Of a stretch of DNA of 64,000 nucleotides, positions 8,947-16,763 are shown piece by piece (the first letter of the stretch is position 1; each line of letters opens with the position of its first letter). The notes beneath the pieces were generated by a model that did not search any database, was not told where the DNA came from, and saw only the letters and a list, made by a program, of their open reading frames with translations. This DNA comes from Bin87 sp965261925 (GTDB lineage Bacteria > Chloroflexota > Dehalococcoidia > Lucifugimonadales > UBA3495). Both the position numbers and the translations under genes were made by a program. The DNA lies in the NCBI GenBank assembly GCA_965261925.1, contig OZ253486.1:1488001-1552000 (forward strand), given 5' to 3'.

Positions 8947-9849
8947 ATGGTGGCGCAAAATGAGATTGCATTCGTCGGGGTGGACGGCTGCCCGTATGGT
9001 TGGTTTAGCGTAGGGTTCAGTCCTGACGGCCATTGGGTGACGAACGCATTCCCCACGTTCACAGAATTGCTGGCTCATTATGCTGGTGCCGAGCTTATCC
9101 TAGTGGACATCCCGATAGGACTGCCAGACGGTCCCGAAGAGCGAAGATGCGATCCGCAAGCAAGGGAATTGCTAAATCAAGCCGCACACAATCTCGGGTC
9201 CCGGGTTTTCCGTACGCCTACCAGAGCTGCTGTAGAGTACCTCGCGCGCAGGCTCTGTTATAGAGATGTGGTCGACGGCGTTCACTGTGAACTCACGGAA
9301 GCCATTCAGGGTGAATTTGGCAGGGATGTGCAGCCCAATATCGCCCAAGACGTTCAGCGTGAAACCATTAAAGCCGTTCGGCATGCAATCACCAAGGCCA
9401 TTCAGCGTGAGATCACAGGAGGATCGCTTCCTATACAAACTCTTGAGATAACCTTCAAGATAGCCGAAGTCGATAATTTGTTGCCTCGTAACGCAGCTCC
9501 ATATATCAGGGAAATCCATCCCGAAATTTGCTTCTGGGCGTTGACGGGTGGGAATCCCATAGTGCCCAAAAAGGATACACAGTCGGGAATGGCAGCTCGC
9601 ATCGCAGCGCTTAATGGTGTTGAAGTGCCGGCTCAAGAAATATTTGATAACGCCTTGGCGCGTTTCCCCAGAGGCCAGGTGCGCAATGATGACATTCTTG
9701 ATGCACTCGCAGCAGCGGTAACCGCTTACCGAGGATCGCTGAACGAATTCCAAACATTGCCCGAACCACACCGAAGGAATGAACAAAACTTGCCGACAAG
9801 GGATGCGACGAACGACTTAGCAATGGAGATGGTGTACTGGCGACCGTAA
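8947..9849 (+). CDS. DUF429 predicted nuclease-like protein with internal 8-residue repeats
   Basis: A 300-residue DUF429 protein (predicted RNase H-like fold). The family blocks are present: FVGVDGCPYGWF near the N-terminus, ILVDIPIGLPD around residue 55-65, SRVFRTPTRAAVEYL near 90, FKIAEVDNLLP, IREIHPEICFWALTGGNPIV, and the C-terminal DDILDALAAAVTAY. Between RTPTRAAVEY and the IQTLEITFKIAEVD block, where relatives have a short loop, residues 112-159 consist of six in-phase 8-residue units (see repeat entry). ATG start is preceded by an AGGAG in the sequence ACAGGAGATTCAT. Function is unknown. The gene has lower GC than its neighbours. Confidence 0.85.
   Translation: MVAQNEIAFVGVDGCPYGWFSVGFSPDGHWVTNAFPTFTELLAHYAGAELILVDIPIGLPDGPEERRCDPQARELLNQAAHNLGSRVFRTPTRAAVEYLARRLCYRDVVDGVHCELTEAIQGEFGRDVQPNIAQDVQRETIKAVRHAITKAIQREITGGSLPIQTLEITFKIAEVDNLLPRNAAPYIREIHPEICFWALTGGNPIVPKKDTQSGMAARIAALNGVEVPAQEIFDNALARFPRGQVRNDDILDALAAAVTAYRGSLNEFQTLPEPHRRNEQNLPTRDATNDLAMEMVYWRP
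9280..9423 (+). repeat. six in-frame 24-nt imperfect tandem repeats inside the DUF429 gene
   Basis: Six consecutive 24-nt units run from 9280 to 9423 in phase with the reading frame, giving VHCELTEA, IQGEFGRD, VQPNIAQD, VQRETIKA, VRHAITKA and IQREITGG. Unit starts are GTTCACTGTGAAC, ATTCAGGGTGAAT, GTGCAGCCC, GTTCAGCGTGAAA, GTTCGGCAT and ATTCAGCGTGAG. Several unit starts are short palindromes with TTCA and TGAA arms, the first being a perfect 6+1+6 inverted repeat. The reading frame is preserved throughout. Confidence 0.8.
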
Positions 9850-9892
9850 TCTACCCCACAGCAAAACCCCAACCGGTGAGCAGCAATACCTC

Positions 9893-10291
9893 ATGGTAAC
9901 CACCACCGACCGCGTATCCGCCATTTTTGCCGACGCGCGGGCCGTTCACGCCGACGCGCTGCGGTTGCTGGAGGCCGGCGACATCCGCGACGCTGCGGAA
10001 AAGGCCTGGTGCGCCACCAAGTGGGCCACCGATGCGCTGATCCTGGCCCGCACGGACGAAGCGCCCGAGTTTTTCTCGGATACCTCTCGAGGATTGCTCA
10101 TGCTGGCTGAAGCAGACAGGGCGATCAATCCTTTGATCGGACGCTACTACTCAAGACAGGGCCACGTCCATGGTGAATGCTTCTACCATGGCATCTGCGA
10201 GCCGGTTGCTGAAGTGGAGCGACGCATCCGCCAGACGGCCGACTACATCAGCGACGCCGCCAGGCTGGCCGGATATTCCGACGCCTCCTGA
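9893..10291 (+). CDS. small HEPN/PaREP1-like protein, pair B first copy
   Basis: A 132-residue helical protein, strongly similar along its whole length to the next gene. Core features are AVHADALRLLEAGDIRDAAEKAWCATKWATDALILAR, then a distal GHVHGECFYHGIC motif, which corresponds to the LHGNFY segment of other small paired genes here and of PaREP1-type HEPN proteins. No membrane segment or signal peptide. The leader lacks a strong Shine-Dalgarno. It is followed after 19 nt by its paralogue. RNase/toxin-type function is inferred from fold resemblance only. Confidence 0.65.
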   Translation: MVTTTDRVSAIFADARAVHADALRLLEAGDIRDAAEKAWCATKWATDALILARTDEAPEFFSDTSRGLLMLAEADRAINPLIGRYYSRQGHVHGECFYHGICEPVAEVERRIRQTADYISDAARLAGYSDAS

Positions 10292-10310
10292 AGGAAGGGG
10301 TGAAGCCCAA

Positions 10311-10706
10311 ATGGTAGCCACCGACCGCGTTTCCGCCATCTTTGCCGACGCCCGCGCCGTTCACGCCGATGCGCTGCGACTGCTGGATGCCGGCGACATC
10401 CGCGATGCTGCGGAGAAGGCATGGTGCGCCGCCAAGCGGGCCACCGACGCCCTCATCCTGGCCCGCACGGACGAGGAGCCGCAAATATCCTCCGATACGG
10501 CCAGAGGGCTGGTGAGGCTGGCTACGGAAGACCAGGTATTCCGCGCTCTGCGCAGACGCTATCATTCCCGACAAAGCACGCTGCATGGCGACTGCTTCTA
10601 CTTGGGGCTCTGCGAGCCTGTTGACGATACTGAACGCCGCATCCGCCGGACCGCCGACTACATCAACGATGCCGAGCGATTAGCTGGCTATTCCAGCGCA
10701 ACCTGA
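10311..10706 (+). CDS. small HEPN/PaREP1-like protein, pair B second copy
   Basis: A 131-residue tandem duplicate of the preceding gene: both begin with a near-identical stretch (VSAIFADARAVHADALRLL then GDIRDAAEKAWCA) and diverge towards the C-terminus, where this copy has STLHGDCFYLGLCEPV. I place the start at 10311, matching the paralogue and following an AAGGAAGGGG ribosome binding site; the frame is open further upstream only as a shadow of copy one. It is followed 19 nt later by the FAH-family gene, so all three may be on one transcript. Confidence 0.7.
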   Translation: MVATDRVSAIFADARAVHADALRLLDAGDIRDAAEKAWCAAKRATDALILARTDEEPQISSDTARGLVRLATEDQVFRALRRRYHSRQSTLHGDCFYLGLCEPVDDTERRIRRTADYINDAERLAGYSSAT

Positions 10707-10725
10707 CTAAAGAGGGTAAATCAAC

Positions 10726-11742
10726 ATGAAACTCCTGACCTACGACAACGGCTCCGGCCCCCGCTGCGGCGTCCTCCAGGACGACGCCGTGGTCGACGTG
10801 GCGGCCCTGATCGGTTCCGACCGGCCCTTGCCCGATGTGCGCGCCCTGCTGGATTCTGGCGACGGGGCCGTTGACCGCGTGGGCGACGCCCTGGCCGGCA
10901 GCGTGGCCGCTCCCGCCGTGGCCCTGGCCGACGTGCGCCTGCGTGCGCCGATTCTCCAGCCACCCACCGTGCGCGACTACATCGTTTACGAGGAACACGC
11001 CACCTCCCAGGGCACGCGGGTGGTTGATCCGGTGTGGTATCGCATGCCGGTGTTCTACTTCTCCAACCCGCTGGTCATCTACGGCCCCGACGAGGACGTG
11101 CCCTATCCCGCCGCCTCCGAGCAGCTGGACTACGAGCTGGAGATCGGCTGCATCATCGGGCGTTCCGGGAGCAACGTTCCGGCGTCCGAGGCACTGCAAT
11201 ATGTCGCGGGCTTCTGCATCTTCAACGACTGGAGCGCGCGCGACCTGCAGTTCGATGAGATGACCTTCGGCCTGGGCCCCGCCAAGGGCAAGGACTCCGC
11301 GTCGTCCATCGGCCCGTGGATCGTCACCACCGACGAGATGATGCCCCACATCAAGGACGGCCGCCTGGACCTCAAGTGCCACGCGCGGGTCAATGGCGAC
11401 GACTGGCTTCGCGACGGCGAGGCGGTCAACGCGTGGTACAGCTGGGGCGAGATCATCGAGCGCGCCGCCAAGGACAGCCGCATCGCCCCTGGGGACGTCA
11501 TCGGCAGCGGCACCGTGGGCGGCGGTTCCGTGCGCGAGTCCATCCGCAAGGGCTACGAGACCTCCCGCTGGCTGGAACCGGGCGACACCGTGGAGCTGGA
11601 AGTCGAGAACATCGGCGTCCTCCGCAACACGTTGGCGCCCAAGGTCGGCGTCAACGCCAGTTACGCCTACCTGCCTAACAACCCCACCGCCACGCCCGAT
11701 CGCGGCACCGCGCGGGACTACCGCTACGAGCGGACGCGCTGA
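10726..11742 (+). CDS. fumarylacetoacetate hydrolase (FAH) family protein
   Basis: A 338-residue FAH-superfamily enzyme, which cleaves C-C bonds of beta-diketone-like acids or hydrates/decarboxylates keto acids using Mg2+. The metal site is visible: DYELEIG with Glu137 and Glu139, and the downstream Asp168 in IFNDWSARDLQ. The C-terminal GSGTVGGGS loop and LEPGDTVELEVENIG strand are typical. The N-terminal approx 75 residues are the usual variable domain. It probably acts in aromatic or fatty-acid-related catabolism; the substrate is not determined. Confidence 0.92.
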   Translation: MKLLTYDNGSGPRCGVLQDDAVVDVAALIGSDRPLPDVRALLDSGDGAVDRVGDALAGSVAAPAVALADVRLRAPILQPPTVRDYIVYEEHATSQGTRVVDPVWYRMPVFYFSNPLVIYGPDEDVPYPAASEQLDYELEIGCIIGRSGSNVPASEALQYVAGFCIFNDWSARDLQFDEMTFGLGPAKGKDSASSIGPWIVTTDEMMPHIKDGRLDLKCHARVNGDDWLRDGEAVNAWYSWGEIIERAAKDSRIAPGDVIGSGTVGGGSVRESIRKGYETSRWLEPGDTVELEVENIGVLRNTLAPKVGVNASYAYLPNNPTATPDRGTARDYRYERTR

Positions 11743-11805
11743 CCTTTCGCGGGCGTCATTGCGAAGAGCGCGGCGGCGTGGCGATCCAGTAGCAGCAAGT
11801 CAAAG

Positions 11806-11838
11806 ACTGAGGGGCAACCAAAACGGTCGCCCCTCAGT
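11806..11838. terminator. bidirectional hairpin between convergent genes
   Basis: ACTGAGGGGC (11806-11815) pairs perfectly with GCCCCTCAGT (11829-11838) around a 13-nt loop that itself can form ACC/GGT. It lies in the 117-bp gap between the FAH gene and the convergently transcribed nitroreductase gene, so it could terminate both. A T-tract is not obvious, so it may be a repeat-type hairpin. Confidence 0.55.
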
Positions 11839-11859
11839 GCGCCTGTGCCTGCAGTGTCC

Positions 11860-12486
11860 TTAGTCCGGCGGGGCGCCCCACCGGTCGTAGCTGCACACTT
11901 CGTTCAGCGGCAGCCGCGTCACCGGCCCGAAATTGCCCCGGGGGTACCCGAAGGGCATACAGTACACCACCTGGGCCGTGTCCGGTATGTCGAACAGCTC
12001 GTGGACCCGCTCCTCTACCACCGCGTGCAGCGTGGCGATGGTGCCGCCGATGCCGAAGGCCCGCGCCGCCAGCAGCATGTTCTGCGCCGACGGTATCACC
12101 GACCCGGCGGCCTGGGCTCCCTTGGACGTGGCGCAAACCAGCACCATGACCGGCGCGTCGCCAATTTCGTTGGCCATGCGCATCGCGGAGCGCATGGAGT
12201 TGCGTCCCGGCGGGATGTCCTGCGGGCCCATGATGCCAGCGTCAGCCCGCTTGGCCCACCAGGCTTCGTGATATAGCTCCGCCAGCTTGCGGCGCGTCTC
12301 CTCGCCCTGCACGACGATGAAATGCCATTGCTGGTTGTTGCCGCCGTTGGGCGCGCGGATCGCAGCCTGCATGATGTCCTGCATCACGTCCGGCGGGATG
12401 GGGTCCGTCTTGAACCGGCGGATGGCCCGCTGAGAGAACATCGCTTCTCCCAAGGGAATGACGTTCAGTCGGTCGGCGGTGGTCAC
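11860..12486 (-). CDS. nitroreductase-family FMN-dependent oxidoreductase
   Basis: A 208-residue nitroreductase-fold protein, using FMN and NAD(P)H to reduce nitro, quinone or other electron-poor substrates. Typical blocks are SQRAIRRFKTDPIP at the N-terminus (phosphate-binding Arg-Arg), AAIRAPNGGNNQQWHFIVV, then SVIPSAQNMLLAARAFGIGG and the C-terminal PFGYPRGN. The GTG start at 12486 is chosen because GGAGGTAGCAAC precedes it; the frame continues upstream only through low-complexity repeats. Transcribed divergently from the MNT-HEPN gene. Confidence 0.9.
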   Translation of the reverse strand: MTTADRLNVIPLGEAMFSQRAIRRFKTDPIPPDVMQDIMQAAIRAPNGGNNQQWHFIVVQGEETRRKLAELYHEAWWAKRADAGIMGPQDIPPGRNSMRSAMRMANEIGDAPVMVLVCATSKGAQAAGSVIPSAQNMLLAARAFGIGGTIATLHAVVEERVHELFDIPDTAQVVYCMPFGYPRGNFGPVTRLPLNEVCSYDRWGAPPD

Positions 12487-12545
12487 GTTGCTACCTCCAA
12501 GTTTGAGCGCTGCGCCCGATGTTACCACAACCGCCGTGCGCCCCT

Positions 12546-12554
12546 TGATATAAT
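12546..12554 (+). promoter_or_regulatory. extended -10 promoter element (TGATATAAT)
   Basis: TG at 12546-12547 followed by one base and TATAAT at 12549-12554 is a perfect extended -10. It lies about 100 nt upstream of the MNT-HEPN start and just downstream of the divergent nitroreductase start. No good -35 hexamer is seen at 17 nt, as expected for extended -10 promoters. Confidence 0.5.
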
Positions 12555-12576
12555 GACCCGACACCGCAGGTTGCCC

Positions 12577-12641
12577 ATCGATCCGAATGCCCCATGGATC
12601 CGAACGCCCATGGATCCGAACGCCCCATCGAACCGGACGCC
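12577..12641. repeat. 16-17-bp tandem repeats upstream of MNT-HEPN gene
   Basis: Four imperfect tandem units, ATCGATCCGAATGCCCC, ATGGATCCGAACGCCC, ATGGATCCGAACGCCCC and a decayed ATCGAACCGGACGCC, lie between the promoter-like element and the MNT-HEPN start. Each unit contains an ATGGATCC-like start, and the repeat is open in the MNT-HEPN frame (DPNAP-type peptide), so an N-terminally extended product from an upstream ATG at 12553 is formally possible. Confidence 0.75.
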
Positions 12642-12651
12642 AGGAACAGCG

Positions 12652-13473
12652 ATGACCGTGAACAATTGCGATCCACGCGCCCTCGACGTGGCCCGGGCTC
12701 TGCACGAACGGGAAAAACCCAAAGCGACCATCCTATTCGGCTCCCGGGCTCGTGGGGACTACGACGACCGACGTTCCGATATTGATATCATGATGGTCAA
12801 TCCCGGGATGCCTGACCAGCCCTACAAAGACCGAACTTCTGAATGGGCCGAGGGTGTCGCTCAGATGACTTACGGCCGGTTCGTTCCCGTCCAGCTCGTC
12901 TGGTTTTCGCAAGACGTGTTCCGCGAGAAAATGCGGTACATCAACCACGTGACGACCCAAGCCTTGTTAGACGGAGTGGTCATGTCGTCCAACCCAGAGG
13001 ACTACCAAAGCCGCTACTCCGAAAGACGCAACTCCGACGAATCGTGCGAGAGCAGCTACGAATACGAGTGGACGGACTACGACAACCGGGTGTACCACGC
13101 CGAGTCACACCTCAGGATATTCAATACCCTGGTTGACTTGGGAGAAATTGACCTGATGATAGCCCAACGCGCCCACTCAGCGTTGGAACACGCGATGAAG
13201 GCGGTCGTGGCTGCCCACGGCGGGACCTACCCCGCCACTCATAACCTGGCCCGACTCATCGGGACCATACGCAGACTGGACGACGAGCTGAGAGAATTCA
13301 GCCTGGGCGTATCGCCTGACATCTATTCCGAATACGCCGGAGACTTGGAGTATCAGCTGGAGCGAGCAAATCCGCTGCTCACCGAACAACCCAACTATCG
13401 CGAATTAACCGTCGCCGATGCTCAACGTCTGATCGACCGCGCTCGCGCGGTTCGCCAGATCCATGACAAGTAG
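12652..13473 (+). CDS. fused nucleotidyltransferase (MNT) - HEPN domain protein
   Basis: A 273-residue fusion. The N-terminal half is a minimal nucleotidyltransferase domain with the GSRARGDYDDRRSDIDIMMV signature near residues 31-50, giving the GS...DxD metal/nucleotide site. The C-terminal half, from about residue 140, is an all-helical HEPN domain (DLMIAQRAHSALEHAMKAVVAAHG, then PATHNLARLIGTI). In two-gene HEPN/MNT toxin-antitoxin systems the MNT protein AMPylates the HEPN RNase; here both are on one chain. A putative Tyr/His active motif of HepT type is not clearly visible. The start MTVNN follows CCAGGAACAGCG. Confidence 0.82.
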   Translation: MTVNNCDPRALDVARALHEREKPKATILFGSRARGDYDDRRSDIDIMMVNPGMPDQPYKDRTSEWAEGVAQMTYGRFVPVQLVWFSQDVFREKMRYINHVTTQALLDGVVMSSNPEDYQSRYSERRNSDESCESSYEYEWTDYDNRVYHAESHLRIFNTLVDLGEIDLMIAQRAHSALEHAMKAVVAAHGGTYPATHNLARLIGTIRRLDDELREFSLGVSPDIYSEYAGDLEYQLERANPLLTEQPNYRELTVADAQRLIDRARAVRQIHDK

Positions 13474-13488
13474 ACCCGGGAGGACATC

Positions 13489-14634
13489 TTGAACCAGCAG
13501 AACATCTCGGACGCGGAACAGGCCTACCGTAACCTGGGCGTTACTCCCATCATCAACGCCAGCGGCTCCGTCACCCGGTTGGGCGGCTCCCGCACCCGGC
13601 CCGAGGTGCTCGAGCAGATGGCCGGCACCGCTCGCGTCATGGTCAACATCGACGAGTTGAACCGCCGGGCCGGCGAGGAGATCGCCCGTCTGGTCGGATC
13701 CGATGCGGCCATGGTCAGCAGCGGGGCCGCCGGCGGGTTGCTACTCCAGGCCGCAGCCTGCATCGCCGGCAACGACCCCATCAAGATGCAGCGCCTGCCC
13801 GACACCGAGGGTATGAAGAACGAGATCATCATGCAGACCATGCACCGCTTCCCCTACGATCACGCCTACCGGGCCGCCGGCGCCAAAATCGTCGAGATCG
13901 GCAACTACCTGTTCAACCATCCCTGGGAGCTTGAAGGCGCCATCAACGAGCGCACCGCCGCCGTCGCTTACCTATGCGCGCCCTTCACCAGCAAGCGGGT
14001 CATGCCCCTGGCGCAGGTCTGCGAGATCGCCCACGACCACGACGTGCCGGTGATAGTGGACGCCGCGTCCATGCTTCCGCCCCGGTCCAATCTGCAGCGG
14101 TACCTGCGTGACGGCGCGGACATGGTGATATTCAGCGGCGGCAAGGGCGTCCGCGGACCCCAGGGCAGCGGCATCCTCTGCGGACGCGCCGACCTGATCG
14201 ATGCCGCCCTCGCCAACGCCAGCCCGGCCCAGTTCATCGGTCGGTCGGCCAAAGTCGCCAAAGAGGAGATCGTCGGCCTGGTCACCGCCCTGTCAATGTT
14301 CGTGGAAGAAGACGAAGCGGCCGAAATGGCTCGGTACCGCAGCCTCGCCCAGCGCGTGGTGGACAGCCTGATCGAGGTGCCCGGCCTCAACATCAGCCTG
14401 GAACACGACGGCATCGACTACCTGATACCCAACGCCGTGCTGCGCCTCGGTGGCGACTGGTCCGGTCCCTCGGCGCCCCAGGTCGGCGCCGCCCTGCAAC
14501 AGGGCGATCCGCCCATCTACCTGCAACAGCTCCGCGCGCCCGACGAGCTGATGGTCGATCCCCTGAATGTCAACGAGGACGAGATCGACATCATCATCCG
14601 CCGCCTGCGGGAGGCTTTGACTGAGGGTCGATGA
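13489..14634 (+). CDS. SelA-like / aminotransferase class V-fold PLP-dependent enzyme
   Basis: A 381-residue fold-type I PLP enzyme of the SelA-like group (L-seryl-tRNA(Sec) selenium transferase-like, also D-glucosaminate-6-phosphate ammonia-lyase-like). TTG start at 13489 preceded by GGGAGGA. Evidence: TPIINASGSVTRLGGSR at residues 19-35, SSGAAGGLLLQAAACIAG at 77-94, the PLP-ring Asp191 in VIVDAAS and the Schiff-base Lys219 in FSGGKGVRGPQGSG. True SelA is longer (about 450 residues) with an N-terminal tRNA-binding domain that is missing here, so I prefer a catabolic lyase or racemase of this family. Confidence 0.85.
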   Translation: MNQQNISDAEQAYRNLGVTPIINASGSVTRLGGSRTRPEVLEQMAGTARVMVNIDELNRRAGEEIARLVGSDAAMVSSGAAGGLLLQAAACIAGNDPIKMQRLPDTEGMKNEIIMQTMHRFPYDHAYRAAGAKIVEIGNYLFNHPWELEGAINERTAAVAYLCAPFTSKRVMPLAQVCEIAHDHDVPVIVDAASMLPPRSNLQRYLRDGADMVIFSGGKGVRGPQGSGILCGRADLIDAALANASPAQFIGRSAKVAKEEIVGLVTALSMFVEEDEAAEMARYRSLAQRVVDSLIEVPGLNISLEHDGIDYLIPNAVLRLGGDWSGPSAPQVGAALQQGDPPIYLQQLRAPDELMVDPLNVNEDEIDIIIRRLREALTEGR

Positions 14635-14639
14635 CGTGA

Positions 14640-14673
14640 GCAGAGAGCTTCCTTACGCAGAGAGCTTCCTTAC
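14640..14673. repeat. 17-bp direct repeat at convergent gene ends
   Basis: GCAGAGAGCTTCCTTAC occurs twice back to back (14640-14656 and 14657-14673), just after the stop of the PLP enzyme and overlapping the last codons of the convergent Uma2 gene, whose TAA stop is read from the second copy. It looks like a recent replication-slippage duplication. Confidence 0.8.
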
Positions 14674-15479
14674 TGCGGCTCTTCTCCTTGCTGGCGTAAC
14701 TGCTCCCGCAACCTCCGCACAATATCGCGGTATTCCTGGTTCTCACGCAGGGTGTCATCCCGCACCCGCTCAGCGGATTCCTGTGCGCGTCGGGCCGCGA
14801 ACCTCGCCTGCTGCGCTTCCTCCATCGCCAGGCGCACCCCACGCCGGTCCAGGAGAATCTCTCCGGTGGCGGGGTCCTGCAGCTCGACCTCTCCGTTGTT
14901 CCAGCGCAGGTTCAGCCGCAATAGCGGGCTGTATCCCCAAACAACTCCGTGGCCGGCGACGTTGATCGGGAACTCGCGGTAAACCCCGCGTTCCAGGTAT
15001 TCGCCCAGAAGCGGGGCTCCGTACATCTCGCCGCCGCTGGCGTCAAATCGCCAGTATTCCCCAACACCCATTCGCGCGTACAGGTCGCGCTTGTTGCCAG
15101 TGTCCTGGGATGCTGTCGATTCGGACGCCACCTCCAGCACGAAATCTGGCGGCTTGCCCACTTCCCAAATCAGATAGCCGTTGCGCCGACGGATGGCACG
15201 GGCGTCCACGTCAAACGCCACGTACACGTCCGGCTGGAGCCGGCGGTTGCGGTCAGTGGGGTCGTAGTAGACGATGGTATTGGTATCTGCAAAGGTGTCG
15301 AGGCGGTCGGTGAGCAGGTCGGCGAGTATCTGCATCACGTAAAGGATGTGAGGGTTTTGCTGCATGGCGTCCGGCATGGGTTCCGGATCCGGCAGTGACG
15401 GCGCATCCGGCCCGAAAAACGGGTCAAGGTTCGGGATTTTGACGCCGTCCGACGGCGCGTAGGGTGTCCTGATGGTCAT
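14670..15479 (-). CDS. Uma2-family putative endonuclease with coiled-coil tail
   Basis: A 269-residue Uma2 protein with the same plan as the one at 2717-3493: an N-terminal PDAMQQNPHI region, QPDVYVAFDVDARAIRRR (putative active-site Asp), PPDFVLEVASEST (active-site Glu), a conserved Lys in the NKRDLY segment, GEYWRFDASGG, and SPLLRLNLRW. A long Arg/Glu-rich coiled coil follows from about residue 215 to the end. The two proteins are clearly paralogous. Its end carries the 17-bp duplication described at 14640-14673. The natural DNA substrate and role of this family are not established. Confidence 0.9.
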   Translation of the reverse strand: MTIRTPYAPSDGVKIPNLDPFFGPDAPSLPDPEPMPDAMQQNPHILYVMQILADLLTDRLDTFADTNTIVYYDPTDRNRRLQPDVYVAFDVDARAIRRRNGYLIWEVGKPPDFVLEVASESTASQDTGNKRDLYARMGVGEYWRFDASGGEMYGAPLLGEYLERGVYREFPINVAGHGVVWGYSPLLRLNLRWNNGEVELQDPATGEILLDRRGVRLAMEEAQQARFAARRAQESAERVRDDTLRENQEYRDIVRRLREQLRQQGEEPQ

Positions 15480-15543
15480 GGTCGATTACCGATAGCGCGT
15501 GGGATGGGAAACGGCCAGCGCAAAAACCGCGCGGCCGTCCTCC

Positions 15544-15573
15544 ATACGATCGACCGGCATACGATCAACCGGC
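15544..15573. repeat. 15-bp imperfect direct repeat
   Basis: ATACGATCGACCGGC at 15544-15558 is followed directly by ATACGATCAACCGGC at 15559-15573 in the 120-bp gap upstream of the Uma2 gene and downstream of the flavin oxidoreductase gene. It could be a small slippage repeat or a tandem operator; nothing else supports the latter. Confidence 0.6.
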
Positions 15574-15600
15574 CGAAATACCGCTCGAGAGGTGGTACCG

Positions 15601-16686
15601 CTACACCACCGCTGCTTCCTGGAAGTGCGGCATCACCTCGGTGGCGAACAGCTCGATCGAGCGCATCACCTTGTGGTGGGGCAGGCCGGCGAATCCGAAG
15701 TTGCCGAAGACGTGGTTGATACCCGCCTCCTGCACTTGCTTCAGCCGCTCGGCGACCACCTCCGGCGTTCCCCGCAGCGGAGGCAGGCCGGCATGGCCGA
15801 CGTCGTCCCGACGGTCCCGGTCCGACTGGCGGTTGGCCCAGTGCTCGTAACCCTTGGCGATGTTCCCGTTCTTGTCCATGGGCATCCCGATGGGCGCCCC
15901 GCTGCTGCCCACGGAGCGCAGTATGCGGGATGAGAAGTCTTCCAGCCCAACAGGGTCCCGCTCCGCCTCTTCCATGGTGGGAGCCACGTAAATCGACTTG
16001 GACATCGGCGGGTTCAGGTGCGCGTGGGGATGGCCGTATTCGTCCATCTTTTTCCGCCACAGCTTGATCACCTCCGGGGCCTGCCCCAGGATGTCAGTCG
16101 GCCCGCCGGTGATGACCTGAATGTTCCGACTGGCGGCGAAGTCGATGCTGGCCGGACTGGTGCTCACCGCCTGGAACAGCGGCGGATATGGCTGCTGAAC
16201 CGGCTTGGGCAGTACCCAAACATCATCGACGTTGGTGTACTTGCCGTGGAAGGTCAGCCGTTCTTTCGTCCACGCCTGGATCATCACGTCAACGGCTTCC
16301 TGGAACCGCTCGCGGCTGGTGTCGATGTCCACGCCGACGCCATCGAATTCCTGCTGCTGGTAGCCGGCCCCGATGCCGAAGTTGATGCGGCCGCCGCTGA
16401 TCACGTCGAGCATCGCCACTTCCTCAGCCACCAGGACCGGGTTGTGCAGCGGCAGGACGATGACCGCCGTCCCGATGCGGATCTGCTTGGTGCTCCCGGC
16501 CACGGCGCCCAGGAACGACCAGATGCCCGAGAGCAGCCCGTGACGGGAGAAGCGGTGCTCACCCAGCCAGGCCTCGTCCAGCCCGGCCTCGTCGGCGAAC
16601 CGGATCTGCTCCAGCGCGTCGTTCAACGCCTGCGGCGGCGTGAAATCCTCGTGATAGGGAACAATGGTGAAAATTCCGAACTGCAT
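15601..16686 (-). CDS. LLM-class flavin-dependent oxidoreductase (luciferase-like)
   Basis: A 361-residue luciferase-like monooxygenase. MQFGIFTIVPYH opens the barrel, WLGEHRFSRHG carries the conserved EH pair, and LPLHNPVLVAEEVAMLDVISGGRINFGIGAGY is the classical signature. PKPVQQPYPPLFQAVSTSPAS is the substrate/flavin loop and GTPEVVAERL a late conserved block. FMNH2- or F420-dependent oxidation of an unknown compound is expected. It ends at 15601 in a region with no downstream partner and is preceded by the TPP enzyme's 3' end about 80 nt upstream of... its start, on the same strand, so the two may share a transcript. Confidence 0.92.
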   Translation of the reverse strand: MQFGIFTIVPYHEDFTPPQALNDALEQIRFADEAGLDEAWLGEHRFSRHGLLSGIWSFLGAVAGSTKQIRIGTAVIVLPLHNPVLVAEEVAMLDVISGGRINFGIGAGYQQQEFDGVGVDIDTSRERFQEAVDVMIQAWTKERLTFHGKYTNVDDVWVLPKPVQQPYPPLFQAVSTSPASIDFAASRNIQVITGGPTDILGQAPEVIKLWRKKMDEYGHPHAHLNPPMSKSIYVAPTMEEAERDPVGLEDFSSRILRSVGSSGAPIGMPMDKNGNIAKGYEHWANRQSDRDRRDDVGHAGLPPLRGTPEVVAERLKQVQEAGINHVFGNFGFAGLPHHKVMRSIELFATEVMPHFQEAAVV

Positions 16687-16763
16687 AATGCGCCTCCTCG
16701 GTTGGCTGTGTTCAATACCGTTTGCCGATTCGCCAACTGGTCACTTGTAGCCACCGGCAGCTG

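Noticed and set aside
13489..14634. Calling the SelA-like gene a true selenocysteine synthase that serves the selenoprotein
   Set aside because: It is about 70-80 residues shorter than SelA, lacking the N-terminal region, and is distant from the selenoprotein gene; SelA-like PLP enzymes of other function are common.
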